DNA of 64,000 bases, from contig BCIA01000004.1 of NCBI GenBank assembly GCA_001599815.1, positions 1,950,047 to 2,014,046 on the forward strand. Direction: 5' to 3'. Numbering within the stretch: the first letter of the stretch is position 1; every line of letters begins with the position of its first letter. The position numbers were made by a program, and so were the translations under genes. Source of the stretch: Furcasterigmium furcatum (taxonomy: Eukaryota > Ascomycota > Sordariomycetes > Glomerellales > Plectosphaerellaceae). Shown here piece by piece: positions 41,779 through 54,594 of this stretch. Below the pieces are notes generated by a model. The model was not told the origin of the DNA. It made no database searches and saw only the letters and a list, made by a program, of their open reading frames with translations.

Positions 41779-44700
41779 GAGACCAAGCTTGTATTCAATT
41801 TGTCTATGGCCACGAACCTGGCGGTTAGATTCTCCTATTCAGATAGTTGAGGAAGCATGGGATTCTCACCAACATGCCATGGCACATCATCCATTGAAGA
41901 CACAGGCAACGTAGCGCGCTTATTGAAGCAAGGATCCCTGCATGCTAATTTGTCACTTTCCAACCTCAGTATCACTATCAGCCATGCGACTCAAGGCAAG
42001 ATCTGTCCCTGCTTTTCGCTACCCGGCGAGAAGACAACCCACAGAAACGGCCTGACGTAGCCACCTGGCCTCCGTGTTTTCAGGCACTGATACAATTAGA
42101 CTGTTTATCTGTTTAATTTGAGTTTCAGTAACTCTTATTATCATTGCCAGGATGATAACCAGGATAACTACTTGACTCAATGGCTTGATAGCTTGACTTG
42201 GAGGTTGCCCGTGGCTGGAAGTCGGCGCATCCGTCGCTCCACGGGATGCCTTACGATCCATACCCCCACGTGCCGACGAGAACTGCCTTGTCGAAGACGG
42301 CAAGTAAGACAGCGTCCGGCTGCACTGGCTATTTTTGGCTGCTGAAAGCAGGGCCGCCCATGCAAAGGTGCCTCCTTCCCCAATCTCCATCCTCAGATCC
42401 TCCGCCTGATTTGACCACCTGTCTCGACTTTCGTGGGTGAACCCGGCATCTTGCACCTTTCGGCCAACAGGAAGCACATTGTCGTCCTTCCGAGGTCATC
42501 GGCGCTCCAATTGCCATATTCACACCGCCACTCCCACCGTGTTTTCGTGGACGAATAAGCGTGCGCCACACATCACATGCCTCGAGTCTATCGAAACTGG
42601 GCAGAACGGCCACGGTACCGCCGGCCGAATTTGTCAGTAAAGCCACACAATCCTACCATGGCTTGGTTGGCGGACAGGCAGTGGTTCTTCATGTGAGGCA
42701 CACGGCGTGTGATGGACGTTAACCCCGGCTGGACCGGAGCTTGTTGAGACCTGCCCAACATTACATCACATGGGCGTTGGGCATCGCCGATGAGCTGTTC
42801 GCAATGAGAAGAAGAGGAGCGATGCAATTCTCTGCTGTCTGGGCTCCGTGCCAAACGCCGCCGAGATGACTGATGCAGGCAAGTTGCAAGTACATCTCGC
42901 ATCGAGCCCATGCCCTGGCACGCCGGGAATTACAAGGACGAAATTGAACCGGGCGCCATGGGATGAGAAACACGCGGAACGACGTCGCATCGATGCCAGA
43001 AGAACACGACCTGACGCGACGGATGAAGATGAGCCCGCACCCCTTACCTCATCGAGCAATGGACGCGACAATCTGCGAGCCCCATGTCTTCACCATTCGT
43101 TGGCATCTGCCACTGCTGCAAGCAGTTTGACAGTTGACTCGAGAACCTCTCATCTCTGAGAGCGACGTCGCAGATGAAGACCGCCCCGGGGCGGATGACA
43201 CCGCACAGTCGGGTCTCGACCGTGGCTTTGCAGATCCTTCCTGCCTGTCCCTGGACGGACAGCGAAGAAATCAGACCAGAGACGCCTTACTAAGTTCTTA
43301 CACGCCGGCGTCCTGCGGCGTGGTTGCGCTCGCTCCTGCAAGGCCGTGGCCCATCATCCAAGCTCGCGACGACATGTTGTAGTGAGAGGGCAATAACAAC
43401 AAGAAATGAAATACATCCAGGCGTCGCAGGCGGTCGTCCCACCACAGATGGTGAGACTGCGCGGCGTTCGTCCTGTCGCCCGTGTGCTTTGATGAGGACC
43501 GTGCCGATGATCAGACACCCGTCGCCCAGGCCGGCAGGCCGTGCAACGTCCCGGGCGGGAGCATTGGCCACCCGAACCGTGGCAGTGACATCTGGTGATT
43601 TGGAAGACGGAAGAGGAATGTCAATGCGGGCGCTGTGCGGTTGAACTCGAGCAAAAAAATCAAAATCGAGGATGCAAGGTCCGTCCCCGAGGCCCAGGTT
43701 GCCCCTCCTGTCCATGGGCACAAGCCTCCCGGGACGGCTCGTTGGCCAAGGCATCCAAGATTCAGGCCGTGCCGCAGGAGCTCGGGAGGCGACGGGTAAG
43801 ACTGTTGGGACCGGGTTCAGCGATTGATATTTCTGCCAAAGACGGAACAGAGACATCAGGTGCTCGAGCCGTTGAGTCACGAGTACCCATACGTCCTCGA
43901 TGCAGGCCGAGGCGGGCTGTCACGGTGCATGGCCCAATCCCGGAGAACTCAAGGCGGGTGTCGGCGACTCTCGCCCGACGACTTCCATGCCAGCCAGGGC
44001 CCGTCGCTGACGGATGCGCGAAGGCACTGCCCTTCTGCCCTGCGAATCCCAACACCAGCCAAAACTCGGCGGGGCTGGCGCGGGCGAGACTGAGCCACTC
44101 GACGCAGAGGTGTTCTCAACAAGCACCAGCCGAGGTGGCTCGTTTGCGCTCGCTGGATGCTGGGCCGTTCCATGCTTCTGCTCCTGTTCCAGGCAAATGG
44201 TTGTGGCAGGCACACCTCCCTCAGGGCCTGGCTAATGCAAGGTACACGAGATGGAGGGGCGACGCTTGAAGAAGGTTGCGGAAAAGCCCTCACCGGTGAT
44301 GGGCGCCGTACCGACGCGGAACAGGCGAAGCGGGCGGCACAACCACTTGGGTGCCCACCATGTTCTTCCCACGAGGAACTCCTGCAGGTCCGGTCTGGAC
44401 CTCAGTTTGGAATGCGACGCAAGGTCCATGCAGGCGAGAGGATTTGTCGGGGCCTCGGGCGACTCGCCACAGCCTGCCAGCATGAACTGTTTCCCGGTTG
44501 AATGCGGGAAGGTTGCGACAGTGTCTGCGAGGGTGTGCTGCCAGAAGCTCCCGGAAGGATTTTGAGCTTGCTTGGGAGTGCTGGCAGAGACCCCGCTCTG
44601 CGCCGAGGAGGCCGATCAACGACTGACTGTCTTGTTCAAGCGCTGAGGCAGGCCGAGGCAGGACGCTGTAAATGCAGTCAAGGGATCCCTCGAGCATCTG

Positions 44701-47700
44701 CTGGAGGATATGAAAAGATTCGTGGATTCCGGGCCGCGGTTTAGAACGGTAGGAATAGCCGCAGCTTCGGGGCAAGCCCATGTTAATCAGAAATACACTT
44801 CTCCTGTCCTGGAACAGAAGCTCTCATGAAAGACAGACCTGGTGCGATGCCCCGCACCATGTCGTGCAGCTGGAGAGCACCTGGGATGAGGGGTATGCGA
44901 GATGCTGCCTTGCGGGTAGGCTCGCCCGGACATAACGTATTGACAACACGAGCGGGTTCTTGGTGGATGGCCATTGAACCACATCGTGCCTTGGAAAAGG
45001 TCCCAGGAGAGCAAGAGATTTGCGCCACGAGATCGGCGTCGGATGGCTTGCTGAGTGAGGGTCGGCAACAACGAGTCTGAACTGCATCGACGATTTCGTC
45101 CAACAGCCCCAAGGAACAGGCAATGATCGCCACGACACTGGGCCTCGTCCCCTTCCGCCGGAGACCTTGACCTTGTCCTGGGAGCCCCAATCGGGGAGCG
45201 GGGGGACTGACGGGGTGGGCTCCGACTCGAAGAACATCCTGGAAGACTGAGGACTGACTGGAAAGATGCGGGTCCTGAAGAGTCTGCCGTGCCGCTAGAT
45301 CCAGTTCACTTCTCTGGATGACGAGTCGTGAAGTCCGGTTGGACTCCGTTAGGCACCCAGGGCTTCCGTCATGCGAACACAGACCAAGTACGGGCACGTG
45401 AGCAGCCTTGTCAACGAGGTGACGAGGCAGAGTGAGCGAGGGCAGCCTTCTCAATGGCGGCTGGCCATGGGAGTCAACTGGTCGACTCGACGGGATCATT
45501 CATCGGGAGGGCGATTCGCCTCGTGACGAGAAGCGAGAATCCTGGTGCCGCCGGTGGGAAGAAGCACGGCGCTTCGGGCAGAGACGCCCCGAAGAGGAAG
45601 CAAGCAGCAAAAGCAACGAGTCTGGCTTCGCCACAGGGGCGGGCGGGCGAGTGGTGGCAGTGATGCTTTTGGTGTTGTCCGAGCCCAGGCTCACTCGTTG
45701 GACGGAGAAAACAAACTGAGGATGAAAATTTTGCGAAGTGACTGCCCGCCCGGACTGAGTTGGGGCGATGACGCAACTCTGACAGCAGAAGTCGAGTTCC
45801 CGGCTGGAGGTGCAAGATGAAACGGAAAGAGCGCCCAAGCTCCCCGGAATAAGCTCAGGAAGGTGCGTTGGTGCTGTTCGGGCTCATTTTGGAAGGTCCG
45901 AGGCCGATCTTAAGCTAGAACAACCATAATAATAATAACAAACAATTGGGACTCCCTCATCAACATCAGCAACCGGTCGATCCGACCTCGATGACCGATG
46001 CGATGCCATCTCGCTGCGCACGGAACAACAACAACATCAGCAACAGCAACCACGACACTCGGACACAAAGGGTCCTCCCCGCTGTCTCTGTTCCTGCATC
46101 GGCCTGTCCAAACCCGCGACGAGCCTTTCCCATCTGACGGTGGTGGCATCCGCCGAACCCATTCTGATTGCGGAAGCCAGTCCGGTGCGGGCAGGCTCTT
46201 GGGAAGCTCCTCCAAAGTCTGACGCCACGGACGTCGGTGGCCACATGGCTGCTCCTCTGCCGCCAGGAACAGGGCCCTGGGATGCACTCCTTCTGCTGGC
46301 CTTGGCCACGGAGACTTCCGACGAGGACGACGAGGACTTCGGTGGATCCAGCAGAGCACGATGCGATACGGATGCGCCGGCCCTCTGCTTCCTTCTTCTT
46401 GACTCCTTCCAGTTACATCTTGAATGTCCAACAATCACGACGTCGGCACTCTCTCGAGACCACAATCACGCCGTCCCCCGGAGAAATAACATCCACGGGG
46501 AAGTATATAGACAATTGGATGTTCCGGTCAAACAACAACAACAACAAACGGACGGACCGGGTGTTGGGTAGAAACAAACCCGTCGGGGAAACGGTACCCA
46601 GCCACCTGGTGGGCGACGCCAGGGTGCAGGGAAAGACCCAGAACGGAGCCCGGCCAGGGACCCAGAAGGACCCCGACGGAGCGGTCCAGACCTCAGGATC
46701 GTCCACTTGGCTTCCCTGACGGTTCCCCTTCCTCTGTTCTCCGTCATCAACCGCCGTCATGGCTGCCAGGCTGGTACTCGTAACACACCAGCAACTCGGG
46801 GGCAAGTTGGCAATTAAACTCCGAACCTTTTCGCCGTCCTTCCAAGGTTTTGGCCACGTTCTGCCAGGCCGCCAGCGCGGGCAAATTCAAGCTTTCCGAG
46901 CCCGGTGCTGCTCCGAAGCGAGGAAGCAGTCAAGCTAGCAAACGGCTCCAGTCGGCGAAGCAGCTCCACTGCTTCTGGCATCACCCTTGCACGGTCAGGA
47001 CTTCCTTGGCTATTCTGGTTCGGGCCTGGTTGCTGGATCCGTTTGTTACCAGCCAGAACGGGCAGGGTCCCAACGATGTGTTAGCGGCTCCAACATCCGG
47101 CGCGCTCCCAATGGTCGGGCATGGCTGGCGGTCCAGCAGCCATGCCTAGTCAGGCTAGCGACCCAGCACTGGACATGGACAGCGCTCTCTACCCTTGTCC
47201 TTGTCGTGGCCTGGCCGTCAGTGCTTGTCCGTGTTGAGGGTGCTCCGCAATGTCCCATCCTTGCTGACACCCAAGGGAAGCCAGCCAGAGGGCTCGTGCC
47301 TTGGAGGCCCGGGAATGCGGGAGACGAAAGCTTGAGGTGAGGAGAACGACCGAGAAAGGCATGCTGGAGAACGGCGTTCGTGAGCAGGTTCCGGCATTTA
47401 GTCGGCTGTGTCTGGCGATGAGAGACAACAAGCGAGGGCACTTCCATGCAAGATGGGGAAGGACGATGAGAAAGATGACAGCCCGTTGCTGAAGCTGGGG
47501 GGCCGGCATGCCACAGGCACAGAGATCAGAACAGCCACGCTCGATGTCAGACGCAGCCGGCGGCGGTACCTCAACCGAAAGTCCCTCCAACCTAACCCGA
47601 GGGCATGTGCCTCGCATCTCTGAGAAGCGCAAGCGAAGAACCCCTCGCTTGGTCATCAACAGCAGCTGGAAGAGGCGCACAGAGCACCACGGTCGGTCAC

Positions 47701-49222
47701 ACAGCTGCACGGCAGTCATCAGTCAAGAAAATCATCTTCATGCCCGCCCGGCTCCCCGTGTCTTACTACCGCTCATGGTCGACGCCTCCCTCCTGTTCCT
47801 GAGAGACTGCTGGCACAAGCACCTTTGGCACCTTGTCACTGCCAGTGGGAGGCTGGCGAGATGGGGAGGGACGGGGTACCTCCGAGCGAGGCACAGTCCC
47901 ACGCCAGCCACAACGTCCACGCCCTCGGCCAGAGGACACACACGCCCCCGAGAATGCCAGGGCGTTGACACCACGCCCCTCGACCCAGCGGCCGCGACGT
48001 GATTGGTCCCAGGAAACACGCCGGGCCCAAAGACCAGAGGAACAAGGGATCCCAACCTGGGCCGCCCCCCGTTTGACGTCCTGGCAAACTGGGCCCGTTG
48101 TCCAGGCTGGTTCCAGCGGGGATTCGGTGCCTGTTCTAGGGTTGCCCCCGCGGGCCCCAGGACCTGGGAAACAGCCAGAGACAATCAGACAGACGACCAT
48201 GACCCTGTCCAAGTCCACCCACACCACCACCACCCGCGCACCCGCCCACCCACACAGAAACATCCCCTTCCCGCCCGTTGAACGTCGTTTTCTTGTTCCT
48301 CCCCCATTCCAAACATAATGTCGAACCTCTCCCACACGTCGCCGCCAGCCAACCAGCTACCTTAGATCTCACCAGGTCGATCTCTCTCCAGACGAAAACC
48401 CGGCAGACACGCGCGCGCGGAGGCATTCGCACACGAACCACGTCGACTCCCGCCAGGAACGAAGACCTTGGATGTCGTCGCATCCCATCTGCAGGTCACC
48501 CGCGTCCCGGCCCATACATCTTGCCCCGTCGCCCTGTCTCCTTCGTCCACGTCTGGTATGACAGCTGTTCTCGCCTCAGGTTCAAGTTCCCCGACAGCCC
48601 TCGACCGCCTGTTGTTCAACCCGCCGCCAGTCACGCCCAGAGCAGCTTGATATTCGCATGCTGCCGCCCTGTGCTTTGCACACGCCGCCCACCTCCCACC
48701 TTGACACCCGACCCTCGACCCAGAGGCCCAAAGGTCTTTGCTACACGTGGGACAACTCGCCCTCTGGACAACCTGCCCCAGGCCACGACACACACCCGTG
48801 GGGGAGGCGCAATCACGCAGTCAGAGGATTTCTTGTACCGGGCACATCGGGTCCCGCGCCAGCATCAGAGACGAACGACGGTTGCTGCTACATGATTCAG
48901 GTCGACAGAAAGAGGCAGTAGGGAGAAGAGACCGCAGCTTGTCAAGGCTAGTCTTCCGTTGGGTGGGCATTGAGATCTGCCGGCGGTCACGCGAACGACC
49001 TTGGACACCGGCTCGTCCCTAGACACGTTTGCGCCTCTTTCGGCACCACCTCTACGGCTTGGACGCCCTCACTTGACAGTCGCCCAAGGAAACCCGCAGC
49101 CCAAGTGCAAGCGGCTTGCCTCGACATCATATTACCTCGGAGGAACCCATCTAGTTGCGCCGGCCCTCCAACATCGACACCATCCAACTACATACCTACC
49201 ACGCACATTAACAACCTTCACC
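41779..49222. other. 7.4-kb gene-free block
   Basis: GC-rich DNA with many overlapping ORFs in all six frames, none with domains, signal peptides or credible splicing. Short simple repeats occur: (AAT)n at about 45928, CAACAA tracts at about 46022-46060 and 46530-46550, and C-rich/CCA tracts at about 48220-48260. It may hold a long leader or noncoding transcript of the 49223 gene. I find no gene here. Confidence 0.45.
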
Positions 49223-50965
49223 ATGTCTCCCAAGCTGAAGCCGTTGTTGCTACCGCAGCTCGTGGAGGAGCGCAAGAAGATGGAGGTCCAGACAGTCGAC
49301 ACGGAGAGTGATCGGCAGTACGTCTACTACACGCACAACTCTTCATCATCCGACGTCGCCTCGCCCGTCACCCCGACCTTCTCGACCCGCGGCCACCAAA
49401 GATACTCCAGCTCGACATCTTCGATCGACTTTTCTTCCTCATGCGCAGACAGCCCGGTCTCCCCGGCTGCGCCTACCTCTGCTCCGCTGTCTGTACCCCA
49501 GTCTCACAAGTCCACCATGCGCCACCTGCCAGATGTGCAGGAGGAGCCAATGGAGCGCGAGTACGAAGAGACTATCGCCTCTGACCAGTTCGACCTGTAT
49601 GACTGCTTGTGTAAGCCACCACCCCAGCCCCTCTGCCCAGGTACGGCCTGCTAACGTCGATGTGAAGGCGACGATCACTGCATTCACCGCGACAGCGGCA
49701 TGATCATGAGCGCCTACGGGCCCGAGTTTGATGGCATTGACTACGACAGCGGGTTCCTGAGCGAGCCCGACTACACCACGCAGAAGCCCTCAAGGAAGCA
49801 CAGGGCCGACTTTCCCGGTTTCGTCAACCGCATGGAAACGAGGTTTCCAGGTCTGTCACGATGGAGGTCCACCAAGAGGTCGATGTCGCAGCTGAAGTCT
49901 CCGACTGTGGCAGACTGGACTTTCGACCAGGCGCTGCAGTCCGTCTCGCGCACAGCATCAAGCCGATCGTCCTCCTTGTCGGGCCCTTCACGCGCTCTTC
50001 CCATGGATAACTCCATGCCCCCTACTCCTGCGCAATCCTTCTGGGATAGTAAGGAGAGCATCGCGGCACCCTCAGCTATCGATGTCGATTTGGCAAACAA
50101 TGAGCGCCCTAGCATCGAGCGTGACCGCGCCATGGCGACGACCCCTCTGCTTCCCCCTATCTTCACCCGCCTGCCTCTGGAGCCTCGGGAGTCGCCGCTG
50201 CAGTCGCCCACTGTTGCGCCGTCACCTGTGCTGCCGGAACTTCCCCCTTCTCAAAACACATCTTATGCGCCCACGCCTGTCCTCAGCGCAAAGCCCTCTA
50301 TCTCGTCGTTCCGTGCATTCCAGGAGCAACAGTCTCAACAACAGATGTCCTCCATGCCGGGATTTCTTCATGAGCACGATGAGTGGTCGGACAGGCTGGG
50401 CCACGCCAACTTCACCATCACGCCGCAACCCTACCAGCCCGCCACGCCGTCGCTCATGACGCTGCAGCAGCTTTGCGCCGACTGGGAGACCGCGCGAGTC
50501 AACTACACCAAGCATATTGTCCGCACTGGCGAGAACTACGGGGAGACGTCCAAGATCTACGCTCTCACCGAGGCCAAGTGGGCAGAGATTGACCGCGAGT
50601 GGCGCGAGTCCCATGAGCGCACCATGAAACGGGTTCCCGACCTCAGCTCCAAGACTGATGATGCCCTGCCGTCCTTCGTCTCGGTCCGCCACGCAGCCAG
50701 CGCGAGCGTGTCCAGGAGTCGAAGTCGGGGACGCGGCCGTGTCCGCGCGGGCAGCGCAAGTGTTGCTATCACTGCACCCCCCGCGACGACCATGGCAGCG
50801 CTGATCCCCCGAATTGCCGACGCGGACGGCAAGTTCCCGGCGAGGGGCGACGAAGACATCGTTGGCCCCATGGTGCGCGACGCCGTCATGGCCAGGACCC
50901 AGAGTGAGGACCGCAAGGGCCGGTTCTGGAGGAGCCTGGCAGACAAGATGGGTTTGAAGAAGTGA
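49223..50965 (+). CDS. Ser/Pro-rich conserved fungal protein, function unknown
   Basis: About 561 aa. Exon 1 is 49223-49610 and exon 2 is 49668-50965; the 57-nt intron has GTAAGC and a perfect CTAAC branch point. Most of the chain is low-complexity Ser/Pro-rich and probably disordered. More ordered pieces are YDCLCDDHCIHRDSGMIMSA at the splice junction, PGFVNRMETRFPGLSRWRS, and a helical stretch LCADWETARVNYTKHIVRTG ... EIDREWRESHE near residue 410. The C-terminus is basic (RFWRSLADKMGLKK). Long gene-free flanks on both sides are like those around fungal regulatory or developmental genes. No function can be assigned. Confidence 0.78.
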
Positions 50966-53900
50966 ACCATCACGCATCAAGACTTTACGACACTCGTTAC
51001 GACCTATGTTTCTCACATCAAGCGGTTACGAAAACCGCCTGAACTCTTTTGCAACTACCACGATACCCCAACTTTTGTCACTCCTTCGAGACACCTACCC
51101 GCAGAGCAGCACCGCGTCCAGCGAGCGCTCTCACTGCAGTAGCCTTCCACAGGCACACACCATTTTCACCGGGGCACATTCTAGTGTCCCGCCTTCTCTC
51201 GTCACAGTCTGACGGATCGACTGCTAGAATAGCGTCATTGTTTTGTTTTTCTTAATGTTTTATGAGTACTGCCTAGACCCAGCGGTACGTATGTACATAG
51301 AAAGGCTAGACATCTGGGAAACACTGGCCACAGGATTTGGAAAAGGGAACGGCCATAGACATGGACGGAAAACGGAACCGGAACCGGAGTTGTACTGTCA
51401 CGGCTAAAAGATTTGTATATCTACATGTCGACCAGTTGTCTCGATACAGGTGTTTGGATCACACGGGAGGGGGGAGCAGGGGGAGAGGGGACGAATCAGG
51501 GCGTGCGGATGAAGATGTTCTTTGTCGCGCTGTCCTGTCGCCGGCCTGGTCTGCGGTGATGGACGAGGGAAGCCATCGCCAGACTAGGGCCAAGGCGGAC
51601 ACGCGGCCTCCGGCTTCGCGAGAAGCGCCGAGGAGAATTGCCTCATAGGAGGAGAAAATGACAAGCAGTCAGTTGAACGTTACAAGCGTGCAAGCCAACC
51701 GTCGTCGTCAATGGGAATTGTGATGTTAGCGCCCGGCCGCCGCCATCGAGGCGCCGCAGCTTCTCGCACGGGTTAGCCGCAGGCATCGCCAAGAGGGCGG
51801 CCGTCTCAGCGTCGAGGGGGCGCGTTATCTGGGGTCCGTCCTTCCTGAGGGAGACTGGTGCTGGGTTTAGCTCGTCGGTGTGTCTCACCCGCCGCCGGTT
51901 GACAGAGCCGCGGCGACGACGTCGGGCGGCGCGTCGCGGGCACGCGAGTCGTGTGTCGATCCCCCGGCTTCGAGTTCACGCTCGTGCGAGACAGGTCCAT
52001 TCTTCGGGGCGGTTCCTCTGTCTCGCATCTGGGTACGGGTACTGGGGTGTCTCGGAGGGTCTCAGCACTCTATCTGAGAGGCCCAGTCGATTACGGAGAC
52101 GTGGAGCCGAGAGTCAGCAAAGAGGGTGTGCTGCTGGAGAAGCTACACGGAGCGTTCGATTCACTAGGTCTGTAAGCAAACGGCAAGATACCGTGTGGAA
52201 AGCAGTGATACTCGGAAGTAATAGCCGGCATGAGCTTGACAGGTTGTTGCCACGAGATGCCGAGCTGGAGGGGATCTGCCCGCCTGCGCAGGCCGCCATG
52301 CCCTCTCGCCAACTCACCGTGAGGGGCTATGCAGCTCGCCGCCGCTTCGGAACTCGGACTGCTGGCGCGTGTGTGTACCGGAGAATCTCCGCGAGGCCTC
52401 GGAAACCTGGGTGGCGTCCATTTGCCGCAGCCTCAATAGTAGCCATTGTCGTGATTGAAGCTTGTGAGGTGGCTGCATTGTCGGAGGGAGGCGGCGCCGA
52501 GGCGGCGCCACTTCGTTTGGGGAGCGTTCTGGATAGATGACTTCCCGCTTGAGTTGTTTGTCAGGGACTTGGCAGGCAGAAGTGGTTGTTGGCTTTGTTT
52601 CTTTGTCTACTCTACTGTGTCGAGTGTCTAAGTTGTGGTGTTCTTTGTTGTCTAGCTACTTGATATTGAGGGCGAATCCTGAGACAAGGCCTCGACACAA
52701 TTTGATGGCAAAGAAAACACTGCCTCGGAGTACAAGAAAAGGTGGTACATCTCCGGGACTAACAAAAGTACAGTAGTCGGAGGCATCTGCACTTCATCCG
52801 AGCCAGTCATGTCCTGAGACCCTTCGTGCATCACCGCCTTCTCGAAGGTCAACGCTTACAGGCCGCTCATCGTCCGCCGAAACAAACCTCCATCAGTTAG
52901 TCTCGCGACGGCTTCATTAACTCGTCATTGCCACGCCCTAGATGGAGCCGGTCTGCCTGTCAACTGCCCTAGAGACGCTCTGGGTTTCCTCTGCTCGAGT
53001 ACAGGAGGGGGCGTTCACGTACAAACCTCCTAGGTCCGTGGCGGGCTCGACGCCGCTCCTGTCAGGTGTCTCGTCTGAGCACTTGAGTGGTTGGTTATCA
53101 GGGTTTCCAGGGATGAGATGGTTGTTAGTGGGAGCGTTGGAAGCGTGTGCTTATGCCTCCTCCGCGCCGGCCATGCGCCGTCGAGGGGGAGAGATGGTGT
53201 CGGACACTAGATCTGGATCATCCGAGGAGTTACAGGCTCAAGGAGGGAGCCAAGGGGCGGTGTGAGAAGTTTACTAACTCCTCGTGCTTGTTCGGCACGC
53301 GGGGTCGGGATGTATTTGCCTTTCCGAGAGGTGTCCGGCTGACGATGGGGAGTTGCCGTGAGGGCTTCACTCGGGCATAGTATCCACCCCGCCACCATGT
53401 GCCCATGTACATGATCATGAGAACTTCCGGCCCGCCGAGAATGTCCTTATTTCTGCCTCGGACTGACTTGTCGGGCTCCCTTTTTCGGTGAGGGCTGCAC
53501 GATGTTGCCCCCTCTTGACTCAGGCTGAGTGACGCGACAACTCCGAGGCGATCGTCGTGTGCCGGCCAAGACATGACAAACTCCAAGTAACATGTTGTTC
53601 GTCTCTTTACCCCGCCCTCTCTCCTGTCGTGCCATCGAGGGCCGTGCCGACTTCCAGGAAGTGGCATGATGCGGTATCCAATTGTCGTCGTGGCGTGCCG
53701 CTCCCCGTTTACACTTGCCAGGATGAACAAGCCGGAACCGACGATCTTCACCGACGTGACAGCTTGACAGGCCTCTCCAGTCGCATCGCCAATCCTTGTC
53801 CTCCCTGCCCTGCTCCCAGCTTGACTCGCATAGTCCCCCCGGACGGTGGCATCTGGGGGCTTCCCTGCCCGCCACATGGCGCGGGGAGGCTGTTGCGGGT

Positions 53901-54594
53901 TGATGGCCTCCTGCGCGCCGCCGGGCGGGTGCTGACGCGGGCGCTACCAGGCGGGAGGGCACATGTAAGCTGACCATCGTGGCGGCGGTGGCGGCGCCCA
54001 CGACGAGAAGCCGGGCGCCGGGCGGGCGGTGAGATGCCCAGACGCTCGATGAAAGGGCAGCTGCACGCGCGCGGGGAGGCTGCAGGCTCGCTGCGGCGGG
54101 AGAGATATGGCCATCTGCCGGGTAGATGGAGGGGGGTAGCAGTGGGGACGATCCCCTGGATGCCGTGTGACCGCGACAAACCTGATCTCGCGGAGGAGGT
54201 GAGTGGACGGACAGAGATCCGGCAGCATGCAGCCAGCCTTGGGGCATGTTTCGGCGGGTTCTAGCGGATGATGCGACCTGGTGCTGGGGCGGGGGCCAGA
54301 AATAGACCGTTGAGTGCGTGGTGACGTGTTTTTGCGCAGGTTGTAGTGGTCTCAGCTTGGGAGGGCTTCAGGGGTAAAGGGGTCGCGGGGAAAGGGGCAC
54401 CATCCAGGACCCTGAGAGCACGACCAACAATTCAGGAATCATTTGGGATTTGACTTTTAGTCACTGTGAGATGCCTTAGTACTGGCATTACCTGTATTCT
54501 TCGAGTAGTGATTCTGACGAAGCCGAAGGGTCTGGAAGACTGTCGCCTTGATACAAAGCGAACTTTGATTCGGTGAATCTCCAGCTCTTTTGTC
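50966..54594. other. 3.6-kb gene-free block
   Basis: Downstream of the Ser/Pro-rich gene and convergent with the Zn2Cys6 gene. ORFs of up to 266 aa occur on both strands but are Arg/Pro-rich without domains. Probably long UTR or noncoding. Confidence 0.4.

Noticed and set aside
46015..46551. CAACAA-rich tracts as a repeat array or CRISPR-like structure
   Set aside because: Simple trinucleotide runs without regular spacers; the genome is eukaryotic.
42019..47719. ORFs of 150-240 aa on both strands
   Set aside because: Arg/Pro/Ser-rich, overlapping in several frames, no domains or signal peptides; typical of noncoding GC-rich DNA.
51878..54247. 220-aa plus-strand and 266-aa minus-strand ORFs
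   Set aside because: Low-complexity Arg-rich translations without family features and with overlapping rival frames.
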